A DNA stretch of 64,000 nucleotides from Sporosarcina sp. P32b (GCF_002743335.1 NZ_PDZB01000001.1:267044-331043); one strand, 5' to 3'. Counted from the first letter of the stretch, positions 17,083-27,362 are shown. The notes: generated by a model from the letters alone, not told the origin. Program-made: numbers and translations.

Positions 17083-18981
17083 ATGTTGGATATCATTCGT
17101 CAGTTGCATAACTATCGCAAAGAAGAAAATCAGTTGAAGTGGGAAGGTACATTTTTGGAGTATCTAGAATTAATTAAAGAGCGTAAAGAAGTGGCACAGA
17201 CTGCACATTCCCGTATTTATGAAATGATTAAAAGCGCAGGAATTGAAAAGAAAGACGGTAAGAAGATTTATAATTTCTTTGATGAAGAGTTATATGGTCT
17301 GGAAGAGTCTATCGAACGTTTAGTGGAAGAATATTTTCATCCGGCAGCCAAGCGTTTAGATGTAAAGAAGCGCGTACTGTTACTGATGGGACCTGTTAGT
17401 GGTGGTAAATCTACTATCGTTACGATGTTGAAACGTGGGCTAGAAGCGTATTCCCGCACGGATGAAGGAGCGGTGTATGCGATCAAAGGATGTCCGATGC
17501 ATGAAGACCCATTGCACTTGATTCCGGAATCATTGAGGAAGTCATTCTTTGAAGAGTATGGCATAAGAATCGAAGGTAGTTTATCGCCTTTAAATCAGTT
17601 GCGTCTTGAAGAAGAATTCGGAGGTAAAATTGAAAATGTTGTAGTGGAACGCATTCTGTTCTCAGAAGACCGTCGTGTCGGGATTGGAACATTCACACCA
17701 TCCGATCCGAAGTCACAGGACATCGCTGACTTAACTGGAAGTATAGACTTCTCCACTATTGCTGAATATGGTTCAGAGTCGGATCCACGTGCATACCGAT
17801 TTGATGGAGAATTGAATAAAGCGAATCGGGGCATGATGGAGTTCCAAGAAATGCTGAAGCTCGATGAAAAGTTTCTTTGGCATTTATTGTCTTTAACACA
17901 GGAAGGAAATTTTAAAGCAGGAAGATTTGCATTGATTAGTGCAGATGAACTAATCGTTGCGCATACGAATGAAACGGAATATCGTTCATTCATTAGTAAT
18001 AAAAAGAACGAAGCGCTTCACTCAAGGTTGATTGTCATACCAGTTCCATACAATCTAAAAGTAAGTGCGGAAGAAAAGATTTATGAAAAAATGATTCGTG
18101 ACAGTGATATGGCTCACGTCCACATTGCGCCGCATGCATTGCGAGTGGCTGCTATTTTTTCTGTTTTGACACGTTTGAAAGCATCCAAGAAACAAGGCAT
18201 CGATCGCTTGAAGAAATTGCGCTTGTATGATGGTCAGAATGTCGAAGGTTTCAACGATGCAGATGCGGAAGAACTGAAGAACGAATTTATAGATGAAGGC
18301 ATGGACGGAATCGATCCACGCTACGTCATCAACCGTATTTCTTCTGCAATTATCCGAAAAGAAGTACCAAGCATCAATGCACTAGATGTATTGCGTTCAT
18401 TAAAAGACGGCTTCGATCAACACGCTTCCATTTCGAGTGAAGACCGTGACACGTATATGAACTATATTTCAATGGCGCGTAAAGAGTATGATGAAATTGC
18501 GAAAAAAGAAGTCCAGAAAGCTTTTGTCTATTCTTACGAAGAGTCTGCCAAAACATTAATGGATAATTACTTGGATAACGTTGAAGCATACTGTAATAAA
18601 AACAAACTACGTGACGCACTTACTGGGGAAGAAATCAATCCCGATGAAAAGCTAATGCGTTCGCTGGAAGAACAAATAGGAATTTCCGAGAATGCGAAAA
18701 AAGCATTCCGAGAAGAAATTCTGATTCGCATCTCGGCATATGCAAGAAAACACCAGCGCTTCGACTATCGCTCTCATGACCGTTTACGTGAAGCGATTCA
18801 GAAAAAACTTTTCACCGATCTAAAAGACGTCGTGAAGATCACCACAACTTCTACAACGCCTGACGAGACACAACTGAAGAAAATGAACGAAGTCGTAGCA
18901 CGCCTAGTAGACGAACATGGCTACAACTCTATCTCAGCAAACGACCTACTGCGTTACGTAGGCAGTTTATTAAATCGATAA
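17083..18981 (+). CDS. prkA: PrkA serine protein kinase / AAA+ protein
   Basis: 632 residues (B. subtilis 631). The N-terminal AAA+ domain has the Walker A loop GPVSGGKST (about residue 104) and a conserved block GCPMHEDPLHLIP, plus TGSIDFSTIAEYGSESDPRAYRFDGELNKANRG. The C-terminal PrkA domain is full length. PrkA is a mother-cell sporulation protein described as a kinase and, in recent work on the family, as an ATP-dependent protease-like AAA+ protein. The start ATG 17083 has GGAGGAG directly upstream; ATG 17053 would add ten non-conserved residues. It heads the prkA-yhbH-spoVR cluster, a conserved sporulation/stress trio, but has its own terminator. Confidence 0.97.
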   Translation: MLDIIRQLHNYRKEENQLKWEGTFLEYLELIKERKEVAQTAHSRIYEMIKSAGIEKKDGKKIYNFFDEELYGLEESIERLVEEYFHPAAKRLDVKKRVLLLMGPVSGGKSTIVTMLKRGLEAYSRTDEGAVYAIKGCPMHEDPLHLIPESLRKSFFEEYGIRIEGSLSPLNQLRLEEEFGGKIENVVVERILFSEDRRVGIGTFTPSDPKSQDIADLTGSIDFSTIAEYGSESDPRAYRFDGELNKANRGMMEFQEMLKLDEKFLWHLLSLTQEGNFKAGRFALISADELIVAHTNETEYRSFISNKKNEALHSRLIVIPVPYNLKVSAEEKIYEKMIRDSDMAHVHIAPHALRVAAIFSVLTRLKASKKQGIDRLKKLRLYDGQNVEGFNDADAEELKNEFIDEGMDGIDPRYVINRISSAIIRKEVPSINALDVLRSLKDGFDQHASISSEDRDTYMNYISMARKEYDEIAKKEVQKAFVYSYEESAKTLMDNYLDNVEAYCNKNKLRDALTGEEINPDEKLMRSLEEQIGISENAKKAFREEILIRISAYARKHQRFDYRSHDRLREAIQKKLFTDLKDVVKITTTSTTPDETQLKKMNEVVARLVDEHGYNSISANDLLRYVGSLLNR

Positions 18982-19102
18982 ATTGGATGAGTACTGTGAA
19001 TTGAATTGGCGTAATGATGGGATTGCAACTCGGGTTTAAGTTCGCACTCCGAAGAGCAAATCCCGGTTCCAGAACTAATAGAAGCCTATACAAATCAAAA
19101 CC

Positions 19103-19133
19103 AAGAGACCTCAAATCATGAGGTCTCTTTTTA
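19103..19133 (+). terminator. terminator between prkA and yhbH
   Basis: AAGAGACCTC pairs with GAGGTCTCTT around AAATCAT, followed by TTTTT. This separates prkA from yhbH-spoVR, so the latter pair must have a promoter in 19134-19217. Confidence 0.9.
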
Positions 19134-19217
19134 GTTTTGTTGCCGTTTAGTCAATATTCAAATAGCTATCGCATATGATAGGGAAACAAATTGTTCGAAA
19201 GATAGGCGGGGATACGA

Positions 19218-20378
19218 GTGGAAGAAAACCAGAAAAGTCGATTCGTTGTCACTGAAGAAAATTGGTCTCTCCATCGCAAAGGCCATCAGGACCAGCAACG
19301 CCATCTAGATAAAATAAATGAAGTACTAAAAAGTAACTTACCCGACTTGATTAGTGAAGAGAACATCATACTTTCAAATGGAAAAGACATGGTGAAGATT
19401 CCAATACGCTCACTAGATGAATTTAAAATTCGTTACAACCACGACAAGTCCAAGCACGTTGGCCAAGGCGAAGGTGACAGTGCGGTAGGAGACGTAGTGG
19501 CGCAAGGAGAAAAGAAAGCGCAGCCAGGTGAAGGAAAAGAAGCAGGCGATCAGCCGGGGCAAGATATCTATGAAACGGAAGTCTCGATTGAAGAGTTGGA
19601 AGAGATGTTCTTTAAAGAATTAGAGCTGCCAGACTTGGAACAAAAAGAACAATCAGTAACAACGATTGAAGATATTGATTTCACGGACATCCGTAAAAAG
19701 GGACTAATCGGTAATATTGATAAAAAACGGACTTTATTATCTGCCATAAAACGTAATGCGATGAAAGGAAAAGCTGAAGTTGCTCCAATTCTAGGAGATG
19801 ATCTACGGTTTAAAACATGGAATCCCGTGGAAAAACCGCAATCGAAAGCGGTTGTCATCGCAATGATGGACACGAGTGGTTCAATGGGTAAATTTGAGAA
19901 GTATATGGCACGAAGTTTCTTCTTTTGGATGACAAAGTTTTTACGGACAAAGTATGAAACGGTAGAAATTGAATTCATTGCGCATCATACGGAAGCGAAA
20001 GTAGTATCAGAGGAAAACTTCTTCAACAAAGGAGAAAGTGGTGGGACCAGATGTTCATCTGCCTATAGTAAAGCATTGGAAGTTATTAAAGAATCTTATC
20101 CTCCAACTAGGTATAATATCTATCCTGTACATTTTTCGGACGGGGAGAATATGACAAGTGACAATAAGAAGTGTTTGGAACACGTGGATGAATTATTAGC
20201 GATATCGAATATGTTTGGATATGCCGAAGTCAATGAACATCGTAGAATGTCAACGTTGATGTCTGCGTATAAATCAATTGAACATCCAAAATTCAATTAT
20301 TATATTTTGCAAAAAAATCGCGATGTCTACTTTGCGCTCAAGAAGTTTTTCGAAAAGCGAACGGAGGGATTACGCTGA
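19218..20378 (+). CDS. yhbH: YhbH family protein (DUF444, VWA-like)
   Basis: 386 residues. The first third carries [21 protein letters not shown] and [14 protein letters not shown], the DUF444 entry motifs; a low-complexity Gly/Gln/Glu linker follows (about 75-115); the last half is a von Willebrand A-like domain with the MIDAS motif MMDTSGSMG and [15 protein letters not shown] 19218 is the start with AGGCGGGG upstream. It always travels with prkA and spoVR, and its loss in B. subtilis affects sporulation. Its biochemical role is unknown. The stop codon overlaps the proposed spoVR start, so the two are translationally coupled. Confidence 0.95.
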   Translation: MEENQKSRFVVTEENWSLHRKGHQDQQRHLDKINEVLKSNLPDLISEENIILSNGKDMVKIPIRSLDEFKIRYNHDKSKHVGQGEGDSAVGDVVAQGEKKAQPGEGKEAGDQPGQDIYETEVSIEELEEMFFKELELPDLEQKEQSVTTIEDIDFTDIRKKGLIGNIDKKRTLLSAIKRNAMKGKAEVAPILGDDLRFKTWNPVEKPQSKAVVIAMMDTSGSMGKFEKYMARSFFFWMTKFLRTKYETVEIEFIAHHTEAKVVSEENFFNKGESGGTRCSSAYSKALEVIKESYPPTRYNIYPVHFSDGENMTSDNKKCLEHVDELLAISNMFGYAEVNEHRRMSTLMSAYKSIEHPKFNYYILQKNRDVYFALKKFFEKRTEGLR

Positions 20379-21766
20379 CTGATCAACGGGCATTATATTA
20401 TGCAATTGATGAGATTACGGAGATTGCCAGTGGGTTTGGACTCGATTTTTATCCGATGCGGTATGAAATTTGCCCAGCGGATATTCTGTATACGTTTGGT
20501 GCCTATGGAATGCCTACACGTTTCACGCATTGGAGTTTCGGTAAACAGTTCCATAAGATGAAATTGCAATATGATATAGGATTAAGCAAAATTTATGAGC
20601 TAGTGATCAATTCAAATCCTTGCTATGCATTTTTATTAAATACGAATAGTTTGATTCAAAATAAATTAATCATTGCGCATGTATTAGCGCATTGTGACTT
20701 CTTCAAGAATAATATCTATTTCTCTAAGACGCGTAAAGACATGGTTGAAAGCATGGCGGCTACAGCCGAACGAATTGCAGACTATGAGGTACGTTACGGA
20801 AAGAAATGTGTGGAAACGTTTCTTGATGCGGTATTAGCCATTCAAGAACATGTAGATCCAAGTATGATGCGAGACATTATCCCGGCACCGTTTATTGTCC
20901 AACAACCTCGTAGATCAGCATATGAAGATTTATGGGACCTGGATCAACGGACAATTCCCGGTCAGCAAGCGATTGAAATGCACAAAAAGAATCCGAAGGA
21001 ACAAGAAAAGGACATCTTATTATTTATTCTAGAAAATAGTCGTAATCTAACGGAATGGCAATCAGACATCTTGACGATGTTACGTGAGGAAATGCTGTAT
21101 TTCTGGCCGCAGTTGGAAACGAAAATCATGAATGAAGGGTGGGCTTCTTATTGGCATCAAACCATCCTCCGACAAATGGATTTAACGCCTTCAGAAACAA
21201 TTGAGTTTGCAAAACTTAATGCTAGTGTACTACAGCCTTCTAAGACCTCCATTAATCCGTATTATCTCGGTGTTAAAATGTATGAGGATATTGAGAAGCG
21301 CTACGATGTTTTAGCTAAAGAAGCCACTTCACGTGGAGAAGAAGCGATGACGGGACGGGAAAAAATATTCGAAGCGCGTGAAATCGAAAATGATACATCT
21401 TTCATTCGAAATTACTTAACGGACGACCTCATCAAACAAGAGGATCTGTATGTATTTCAAAAGCAGGAAGACCAATACAAAGTCTCTGACAAACAGACCG
21501 ATGCTGTCCGGAATCAGTTAATTGGTCAGCGAGTGAACGGTGGTTTTCCTTATATAGTAGTAGACGATGGGGACTATATGCGTAATGGTGAACTGTATCT
21601 TATTCACCGCTACGAAGACACTGAACTTGATTTGCCATATTTAGAACATGTTTTACCTCATATACATCAGCTTTGGGGACGCATCGTGCATATCGAAACA
21701 ATACTTGAGAACAAACCTTTAGTATTTTCATATGATGGACACAAAGTGTTTAGGAGAAGTAAATAA
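20375..21766 (+). CDS. spoVR: SpoVR family protein, probable CTG start
   Basis: SpoVR is needed for normal spore cortex formation. The first ATG in frame (20456) would begin at [20 protein letters not shown], cutting off the conserved segment ending [11 protein letters not shown]. That segment is present upstream in frame: after CTG 20375 come [20 protein letters not shown] and GLDFYP, matching B. subtilis SpoVR. No ATG, GTG or TTG lies before it in frame. CTG 20375 has GGAGGG six bases upstream and overlaps the yhbH stop. The resulting 463 residues fit the family (468). Conserved [12 protein letters not shown] and [11 protein letters not shown] are present. A terminator follows. Confidence 0.9.
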   Translation: MTDQRALYYAIDEITEIASGFGLDFYPMRYEICPADILYTFGAYGMPTRFTHWSFGKQFHKMKLQYDIGLSKIYELVINSNPCYAFLLNTNSLIQNKLIIAHVLAHCDFFKNNIYFSKTRKDMVESMAATAERIADYEVRYGKKCVETFLDAVLAIQEHVDPSMMRDIIPAPFIVQQPRRSAYEDLWDLDQRTIPGQQAIEMHKKNPKEQEKDILLFILENSRNLTEWQSDILTMLREEMLYFWPQLETKIMNEGWASYWHQTILRQMDLTPSETIEFAKLNASVLQPSKTSINPYYLGVKMYEDIEKRYDVLAKEATSRGEEAMTGREKIFEAREIENDTSFIRNYLTDDLIKQEDLYVFQKQEDQYKVSDKQTDAVRNQLIGQRVNGGFPYIVVDDGDYMRNGELYLIHRYEDTELDLPYLEHVLPHIHQLWGRIVHIETILENKPLVFSYDGHKVFRRSK

Positions 21767-21798
21767 CGAAAAGAGAATAGTCATAGCGTATTCTTGGA

Positions 21799-21842
21799 CT
21801 GAAGACAACTCCTGTAATATGGAGATTGCCTTCAGTTTTTTC
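21799..21842 (+). terminator. terminator after spoVR
   Basis: CTGAAGACAACTCC and GGAGATTGCCTTCAG form an imperfect stem followed by TTTTTTC. Confidence 0.75.
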
Positions 21843-21934
21843 ACTTTGCTACTTTTCATTTTGTGTATCTAATGTTATTTTTATAGTATACTAACTCATT
21901 AACGTACTAAAGAGTAAAGAAAAGAGGAAAACCA

Positions 21935-22738
21935 ATGAAAAAGACCACTATTGCTTTATTATTCGCAGCATTATTCCTAGTGCTAGCAGGATGTTCGGAC
22001 AAGTCTTCAAGCGGTGAAAAGCCTTCAACGGAAACCGGTAAAGGAGACACGAAAGAAATTATCATCGGTGTAGATGACAAATTCGCACCTATGGGATTCC
22101 GTGACGATAAAAATAATTTAGTCGGCTTTGATATTGATATGGCGACAGCAGCGGCTGAGCATATGGGCGCTACAGCAAAATTCCAACCGATCGATTGGAA
22201 GACGAAAGAGACGGAACTTAGTAGTGGACGAATCGATTTAATTTGGAACGGCTATACGATCACGAAAGAGCGTCAAGAAAAAGTACTATTCACGAAGCCT
22301 TATTTGGATAATAATCAAGTTATCGTGACGTTAGTAGACTCTGATGTCAAAGCAATTGAAGATTTAGATGGAAAAACGGTAGGTGTGCAAGCATTATCAT
22401 CTGCTGGACCAGCACTAGAAAGCCACCCGATTCACGAAAAAATAAAAAATATTACAGAATTTGCGGATAATGTTCTAGCGTTAACAGATCTAAAAACAGG
22501 TCGACTAGATGCAGTTGTTCTAGATGAAGTCGTCATTGATTACTATATGACTACTGAAGAAGGTGTCTTTGCAAAAGTTGATGGATCATTGGCAGTGGAA
22601 GAGTATGGCGTTGGAGTGAAACAAGGCAATGAAAAAATGCTTGAAAATCTTCAAAAGGCATTGGATACAATGAACGAAGATGGCACTTCAGCTGAAATTT
22701 CTACAGAATGGTTCGGAGAAGACAAAGTTCTACGCTGA
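21935..22738 (+). CDS. amino acid ABC transporter substrate-binding lipoprotein
   Basis: A 267-residue extracytoplasmic solute receptor. A signal peptide with the lipobox LAGC (Cys about 20) anchors it to the membrane. The body is a family-3 binding protein: GVDDKFAPMGFRDDKNNLVGFDIDMATAAAEHMG, then RIDLIWNGYTITKERQEKVLFTKPY, the polar amino acid receptor pattern with the Arg and Asp contacts expected for the ligand amino and carboxyl groups. The ligand cannot be told from sequence; glutamine or another polar amino acid (or cystine) is likely. It is first in a three-gene importer, separated from the permease by a hairpin. Confidence 0.93.
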   Translation: MKKTTIALLFAALFLVLAGCSDKSSSGEKPSTETGKGDTKEIIIGVDDKFAPMGFRDDKNNLVGFDIDMATAAAEHMGATAKFQPIDWKTKETELSSGRIDLIWNGYTITKERQEKVLFTKPYLDNNQVIVTLVDSDVKAIEDLDGKTVGVQALSSAGPALESHPIHEKIKNITEFADNVLALTDLKTGRLDAVVLDEVVIDYYMTTEEGVFAKVDGSLAVEEYGVGVKQGNEKMLENLQKALDTMNEDGTSAEISTEWFGEDKVLR

Positions 22739-22756
22739 GTAGTAGAATAAGTAATG

Positions 22757-22795
22757 TCAACGGAAGTTATAATTATGACTTCCGTTGGTATTTGT
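22757..22795 (+). terminator. intra-operon hairpin after the binding-protein gene
   Basis: CAACGGAAGT pairs with ACTTCCGTTG around a 10-nt AT-rich loop, followed by GTATTTGTATTG rather than a clean T-run. It probably terminates or stabilises part of the mRNA so that more binding protein than permease is made. Confidence 0.5.
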
Positions 22796-22847
22796 ATTGT
22801 AAGAGAAGTACATAAAACCTTGAATGGTTTTTTGGAGGAATTTACTA

Positions 22848-23507
22848 ATGAGTTATGAATATTTTATGTCCATGCTGATCCCCATGTTGGAAGGTGCTAA
22901 AGCGACTGTCCTATTATTTGTAATAGCGATCGTCTTATCTATTCCACTCGGATTCTTGTTGACACTTGCCGTAAGAAGTAGTATTAAACCAATTTCTTAT
23001 TTGGCGCAGACTTTTATATACGTCATGCGTGGGACCCCTTTGTTATTACAGCTATTGTTCTTTGTATTTGGTTTACCACTTCTGCCGGTAATTGGTGAGT
23101 ATTTAGTTTTTGACCGTTTTGTTGCGGCTACAATAGCGTTCATTTTAAACTATTCAGCGTACTTTGCTGAAATATTCCGTGGTGGATTAATTTCCATCGA
23201 TAAAGGACAATATGAGGCTTCCCAAGTACTTGGATTATCGAAATGGCAAACAACGGTGCGAGTCATCTTGCCGCAAATGTTTCGTGTTACGCTACCGCCA
23301 ATTGCGAATGAATCGGTATCTTTAGTAAAAGATACGGCGCTTTTATATGCGGTAGCTGTTCCTGAGTTGCTACACTATGCGCAAACAGTCGTAAACAGAG
23401 ACTTCACAATCATTCCGTTCTTCATTGCAGCGGGGATTTACTTGCTGATAGCATTCGGTTTGACTGTAGTGTTTAAGTATTTAGAGAGAAAGCTGCAATA
23501 CGAATGA
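22848..23507 (+). CDS. amino acid ABC transporter permease
   Basis: 219 residues with about five membrane helices. The HisM/GlnP-type signatures are FIYVMRGTPLLLQLLF (near residue 60) and the EAA loop QYEASQVLGLSKWQTTVRVILPQ. It forms the membrane channel of the importer with the receptor upstream and the ATPase downstream. ATG 22848 is chosen because TTGGAGGAA lies just before; the in-frame ATG at 22824 overlaps this site. The ATPase starts 12 bases after its stop. Confidence 0.93.
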   Translation: MSYEYFMSMLIPMLEGAKATVLLFVIAIVLSIPLGFLLTLAVRSSIKPISYLAQTFIYVMRGTPLLLQLLFFVFGLPLLPVIGEYLVFDRFVAATIAFILNYSAYFAEIFRGGLISIDKGQYEASQVLGLSKWQTTVRVILPQMFRVTLPPIANESVSLVKDTALLYAVAVPELLHYAQTVVNRDFTIIPFFIAAGIYLLIAFGLTVVFKYLERKLQYE

Positions 23508-23519
23508 GGAGAGAAAACT

Positions 23520-24269
23520 ATGTCTTTCATTGAAGTACGTAACTTACAGAAATCATTCGGTCCATTGGAAGTATTGAAGGATATATCGTTTGATGTTCAA
23601 AAAAATGATGTAATGGCAATTATCGGACCTTCGGGTTCTGGAAAAAGTACGATGTTGAGAAGTTTAATTCAACTGGAGCAAGTCGGTGGCGGAAGTATTA
23701 GAGTGGATGGGGATTACCTAGTTAAAGATGGCATTTACACAAACCCTACAGATAGTAAAATAATTAATTCTAAAATGGGAATGGTATTTCAACAATTTAA
23801 CCTGTTTCCTCATTTAACTGTAAAACAGAACTTGGAATTGGCGCCGAAACTTGTGAAGAAAGAAAAAGCTAACGATTATGGGCATAGAAGTATCGAGTTA
23901 CTTGAGAAAGTCGGATTGGCTTCAAAAGCTGATGAATTACCTTCACGACTCTCGGGTGGCCAGAAACAACGTGTAGCGATTGCGAGAGCATTGATGATGG
24001 ATCCGGATATTTTATTATTCGATGAACCGACTTCTGCTTTAGATCCGCAATTGACGAAAGAAGTATTGCAAGTTATGAAAAACCTTGCGGAAGAGCATAT
24101 GACGATGATTGTGGTGACGCATGAAATGGAATTTGCAAGCAGTGTCGCGAATCATGTAATCTTTATGGACGACGGAATGATCATTGAATCGGGTACTCCA
24201 GAAGAAGTGATCAAATCACCGAAAGAAATGCGTACAAAGAGATTCCTGAATTACGAGTTAAGTAAATAA
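23520..24269 (+). CDS. amino acid ABC transporter ATP-binding protein
   Basis: 249-residue ABC ATPase of the GlnQ/HisP type. Walker [10 protein letters not shown] (about 35-43), Q-loop [12 protein letters not shown], signature LSGGQKQR, Walker [14 protein letters not shown] and the switch His in VVTHEMEFA are all intact. It contains a short loop ([16 protein letters not shown]) between Walker A and the Q-loop that is longer than in GlnQ of E. coli. It powers the preceding permease. A strong terminator closes the operon. Confidence 0.95.
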   Translation: MSFIEVRNLQKSFGPLEVLKDISFDVQKNDVMAIIGPSGSGKSTMLRSLIQLEQVGGGSIRVDGDYLVKDGIYTNPTDSKIINSKMGMVFQQFNLFPHLTVKQNLELAPKLVKKEKANDYGHRSIELLEKVGLASKADELPSRLSGGQKQRVAIARALMMDPDILLFDEPTSALDPQLTKEVLQVMKNLAEEHMTMIVVTHEMEFASSVANHVIFMDDGMIIESGTPEEVIKSPKEMRTKRFLNYELSK

Positions 24270-24271
24270 CC

Positions 24272-24316
24272 AAAAGTAGTGATGCGAATATAATACTCGC
24301 ATCACTACTTTTTTTG
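24272..24316 (+). terminator. terminator of the amino acid ABC operon
   Basis: AAAAGTAGTGATGCGA pairs with TCGCATCACTACTTTT around an AT-rich loop, followed by TTTT. Confidence 0.95.
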
Positions 24317-24512
24317 TGGATTACTCAATTCCTAGTGAAATTATTGCAATATATGAAAGATTACAGCAAAATGTTAGTAAACTTGTTAGAATTCACGAAA
24401 AATATTGAATAATGCATTGACGAATAACTTTGTTAAGGGTACGATTACGTATAATTATTACCTTTTCTGAATACTTCGAACCGGTAATAGATAATAGTTG
24501 AGGGGGATTTAC

Positions 24513-25523
24513 ATGAAGAAACGTTGGGTGACTTATGTAGCTGCACTATTCAGTATCGTGCTCATTCTAGCTGCGTGTGGTGGGAAAAAGGAGTCATCTG
24601 ATTCAGTAGCAGATGATAAAAATGATGACAAAGCAAGCACTGAAGAAAAATACATAATTGGTGTTACACAAATTGTTGAACACCCGTCTTTAGATGCGGC
24701 GTTTGAAGGGTTCCAAAAGGCGATTGAAGATGCAGGATTGAATGTCGAATATGACAAGCAAAATGCGCAAAATGATAATAGTTCCAACTCAACAATTGCC
24801 AACAACTTAGCAGGCGCAGGCGTAGATTTAATATTTGCTAACTCTACACCAAGTGCACAGGCAGCAGCTAGTGCGACACAAGATATTCCAATCATCTTTA
24901 CATCCGTTACGGATGCAGTAGCAGCGGAACTTGTTGCATCTAACGAAGAACCAGGTGGAAACGTTACAGGAACTACTGATAACCATCCGGATGCTATTCC
25001 AAATACAATGAAATTCTTAAAAGAAAACTTAGCTGCAAAAAAAGTAGGCATGATCTTTAACTCAGGAGAACAAAACTCTCGCTTACAAGTGGATCATGTA
25101 AAAGAAATTCTTGCAGATATGGATATGGAAGTTGTAGAAGCATCTGTTGCGACTTCAGCAGACGTAAAACAAGCAGCTGAATCATTAATCGGTTCAGTAG
25201 ATTCATTCTATATCATCACAGATAACACAGTAGTATCAGCACTAGAATCGGTCATCTCTGTTGCGAACGACAATAAGATTCCGATGATGGTTGGTGAATT
25301 TGATTCTGTGAAACGTGGTGGACTTGGAGCATACGGCTTTGAGTATTACGACATCGGCTATGAGGCGGGTGAAATGGCAGTAAAGATTCTAAAGGGTGAA
25401 GAAACGCCTGAATCATTACCTGTTCAATTACCACAGAACTTAAAGTTAGTGATGAATGAAGAAACTGCAAACGCAATCGGCTTGAAGATTCAAGATGATT
25501 GGAATGCAGAAGTAGCAGAATAA
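24513..25523 (+). CDS. ABC transporter substrate-binding lipoprotein (TrpX-like family)
   Basis: 336 residues. Signal peptide with lipobox LAAC, then a periplasmic-binding-protein fold of the ABC_sub_bind type: IGVTQIVEHPSLDAAFEGFQKAI, NNLAGAGVDLIFANSTPSAQAAAS, GTTDNHPDAIPNTMKFLKEN, KKVGMIFNSGEQNS. Relatives include a proposed tryptophan receptor TrpX, but family ligands are mostly unknown, so the substrate is left open. ATG 24513 has TTGAGGGGGAT upstream; ATG 24498 lies before this site. It leads a separate three-gene importer with the next two genes. The approximately 195 bases before it hold no clear promoter and no T-box. Confidence 0.88.
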   Translation: MKKRWVTYVAALFSIVLILAACGGKKESSDSVADDKNDDKASTEEKYIIGVTQIVEHPSLDAAFEGFQKAIEDAGLNVEYDKQNAQNDNSSNSTIANNLAGAGVDLIFANSTPSAQAAASATQDIPIIFTSVTDAVAAELVASNEEPGGNVTGTTDNHPDAIPNTMKFLKENLAAKKVGMIFNSGEQNSRLQVDHVKEILADMDMEVVEASVATSADVKQAAESLIGSVDSFYIITDNTVVSALESVISVANDNKIPMMVGEFDSVKRGGLGAYGFEYYDIGYEAGEMAVKILKGEETPESLPVQLPQNLKLVMNEETANAIGLKIQDDWNAEVAE

Positions 25524-25546
25524 ATACAATTAGGAGATGATCTTGC

Positions 25547-26590
25547 ATGTTTTCAGCTGTATTTGGCTCAGTTGAGCAGGGTATCATCTATGCGATCATG
25601 GCACTCGGAGTGTATTTAACATTTCGGGTGCTTGATTTTCCAGATTTAACAGTGGATGGAAGTTTTGTAACAGGTGCTGCAGTAGCGGCTACGATGATTG
25701 TATTTGATTATCATCCACTTGTTGCAACACTTACCGCGATCTTGGTCGGCTTTTTTGCTGGATGTATAACAGGTTTATTACATACCAAAGGAAAAATCAA
25801 TCCACTTCTATCCGGAATCCTCATGATGATAGCTCTTTACTCGATAAATCTTCGGATAATGGGACTGACTACCGAAAGTTCAGTAGGCCGCCCGAATATT
25901 CCGCTTTTAAATTCAGAAACGATTTTCAGTAAGTTCCAAGGTTTCTGGAGTAGTCTAGGAATTGATGAAGCAATCAATGGCTTCTTAGCAGGTCTCGGCT
26001 TGGAACATTTACCATCGACTTGGGGAACATTAGTATTGATGATTTTAGTTGTCGTGATCATTAAATTCATTGCGGACTGGTTCTTGCAAACCGAAGTTGG
26101 TTTGGCTATTCGTGCAACTGGCGATAATAAAAAAATGATTCGTAGCTTCTCTGCGAATACAGACACACTCGTTATTCTAGGACTAGGAATTTCTAACGCA
26201 TTAGTAGCTTTCTCAGGTTCTCTGATTGCACAATATGGGAAGTTTGCAGATAACGGCATGGGAATTGGTATGATTATTATCGGATTAGCTTCTGTTATTA
26301 TCGGCGAAGCAATTTTTGGAACGAAAACTATTTTCCGCACTACGTTGGCGGTAGTTATCGGAGCAGTCATCTATCGTATCGTACTCGGTCTATCACTACG
26401 TGTGAAAATTCTCGATTCAGGCGATATGAAATTGATTACTGCAGTCATCGTAATCGCGGCATTGATTATTCCACAGGTTCTTGAAAAGAGACGGGAAAAA
26501 TCACGTAAAGCGAAAAGACAAGCTGAACGAATGGCGATGAAGTCATCACAAGGAGGTCATAGCGTTGTTGAAGCTGGATCAAGTCAATAA
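25547..26590 (+). CDS. ABC transporter permease (TrpY-like)
   Basis: 347 residues with eight to nine membrane helices in the branched-chain/ribose permease fold: GIIYAIMALGVYLTFRVLDFPDLTVDGSF at the N-terminus, GKINPLLSGILMMIALYSINLRIMG, and ETEVGLAIRATGDNKKMIRS as the cytosolic coupling loop. It ends in a long basic tail (EKRREKSRKAKRQAERMAMK). It pairs with the upstream receptor and overlaps the ATPase gene by 26 bases. AGGAGATGAT precedes ATG 25547. Confidence 0.9.
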   Translation: MFSAVFGSVEQGIIYAIMALGVYLTFRVLDFPDLTVDGSFVTGAAVAATMIVFDYHPLVATLTAILVGFFAGCITGLLHTKGKINPLLSGILMMIALYSINLRIMGLTTESSVGRPNIPLLNSETIFSKFQGFWSSLGIDEAINGFLAGLGLEHLPSTWGTLVLMILVVVIIKFIADWFLQTEVGLAIRATGDNKKMIRSFSANTDTLVILGLGISNALVAFSGSLIAQYGKFADNGMGIGMIIIGLASVIIGEAIFGTKTIFRTTLAVVIGAVIYRIVLGLSLRVKILDSGDMKLITAVIVIAALIIPQVLEKRREKSRKAKRQAERMAMKSSQGGHSVVEAGSSQ

Positions 26591-27362
26591 AATATTTAAT
26601 GAATCGACTCCGGATGAAAAAGTAGCGCTTGACCAGATTAACTTGCATTTACAACCAGGTGATTTCGTTACTGTGATCGGAAGTAACGGTGCAGGGAAAT
26701 CCACCATGATGAATATGATATCAGGCGCATTGACACCGGATTTTGGTGCTATTTATATTGATAATAAAGATGTCACGCGTTTGGCAGAGTTCAAACGATC
26801 TAAAATGATCGGGCGCGTTTTTCAAGATCCAATGTCAGGTACAGCACCTACTATGACAATTGAAGAGAATTTGGCAATGGCTTATTCCCGTAATCGGCGT
26901 CGTTCATTGCACCGCGGAGTGGATAAGAAACGAAAAGATTTATTCCGTACATCGCTTGAAACATTGCACTTGAATCTCGAAAATCGGATGACAGCGAATG
27001 TTGGATTATTGTCTGGTGGTGAGCGTCAAGCATTGTCATTGTTGATGGCGACTTTTACGCAGCCTTCTATATTGTTGCTGGACGAGCATACAGCAGCGCT
27101 TGACCCGTCCCGTGCAGAGCTGATTACCGATTTAACGAAACGTTTAGTTGAGAAAGATCAACTGACGACGTTGATGGTAACGCATAATATGCAACAGGCA
27201 CTCGATCTTGGAAATCGTTTGATTATGATGGATAAAGGTCAAATTATCTTAGAAGTGGAAGAAGAGCAGAAACAGCACTTGACGATTGCGAAATTGATGG
27301 AAGAATTTCAACGCATTCGTGGAGAGCAACTTACGAGCGATGCAGCTTTACTTTCTGTATAA
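26565..27362 (+). CDS. ABC transporter ATP-binding protein (TrpZ-like)
   Basis: 265 residues with Walker A GSNGAGKST (about 39-47), Q-loop VFQDPMSGTAPTMTIEENL, signature LSGGERQ, Walker B ILLLDEHTAALDP and switch His in MVTHNMQQA. The Walker B reads DEHTAALD rather than DEPTSALD; this DEHTAALD form is usual for the TrpXYZ-like group. The start is TTG 26565, with AAGGAGG 10 bases upstream inside the permease gene. A shared terminator with convergent ilvE follows. Confidence 0.9.
   Translation: MLKLDQVNKIFNESTPDEKVALDQINLHLQPGDFVTVIGSNGAGKSTMMNMISGALTPDFGAIYIDNKDVTRLAEFKRSKMIGRVFQDPMSGTAPTMTIEENLAMAYSRNRRRSLHRGVDKKRKDLFRTSLETLHLNLENRMTANVGLLSGGERQALSLLMATFTQPSILLLDEHTAALDPSRAELITDLTKRLVEKDQLTTLMVTHNMQQALDLGNRLIMMDKGQIILEVEEEQKQHLTIAKLMEEFQRIRGEQLTSDAALLSV

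Noticed and set aside
18982..19102. Possible RNA gene between prkA and yhbH
   Set aside because: Only loose pairing around CGGG/CCCG was found; nothing beyond the terminator is convincing.
20456..21766. spoVR starting at the first in-frame ATG (436 residues)
   Set aside because: It would drop a conserved N-terminal segment that is clearly encoded upstream; the longer CTG-started form is favoured.
24316..24512. T-box or riboswitch before the TrpX-like gene
   Set aside because: No T-box sequence (GGTGG-type), no terminator and only a short ATTACC/GGTAAT pair; TTGACG at 24417 is 27 bp from TATAAT, too far for one promoter.
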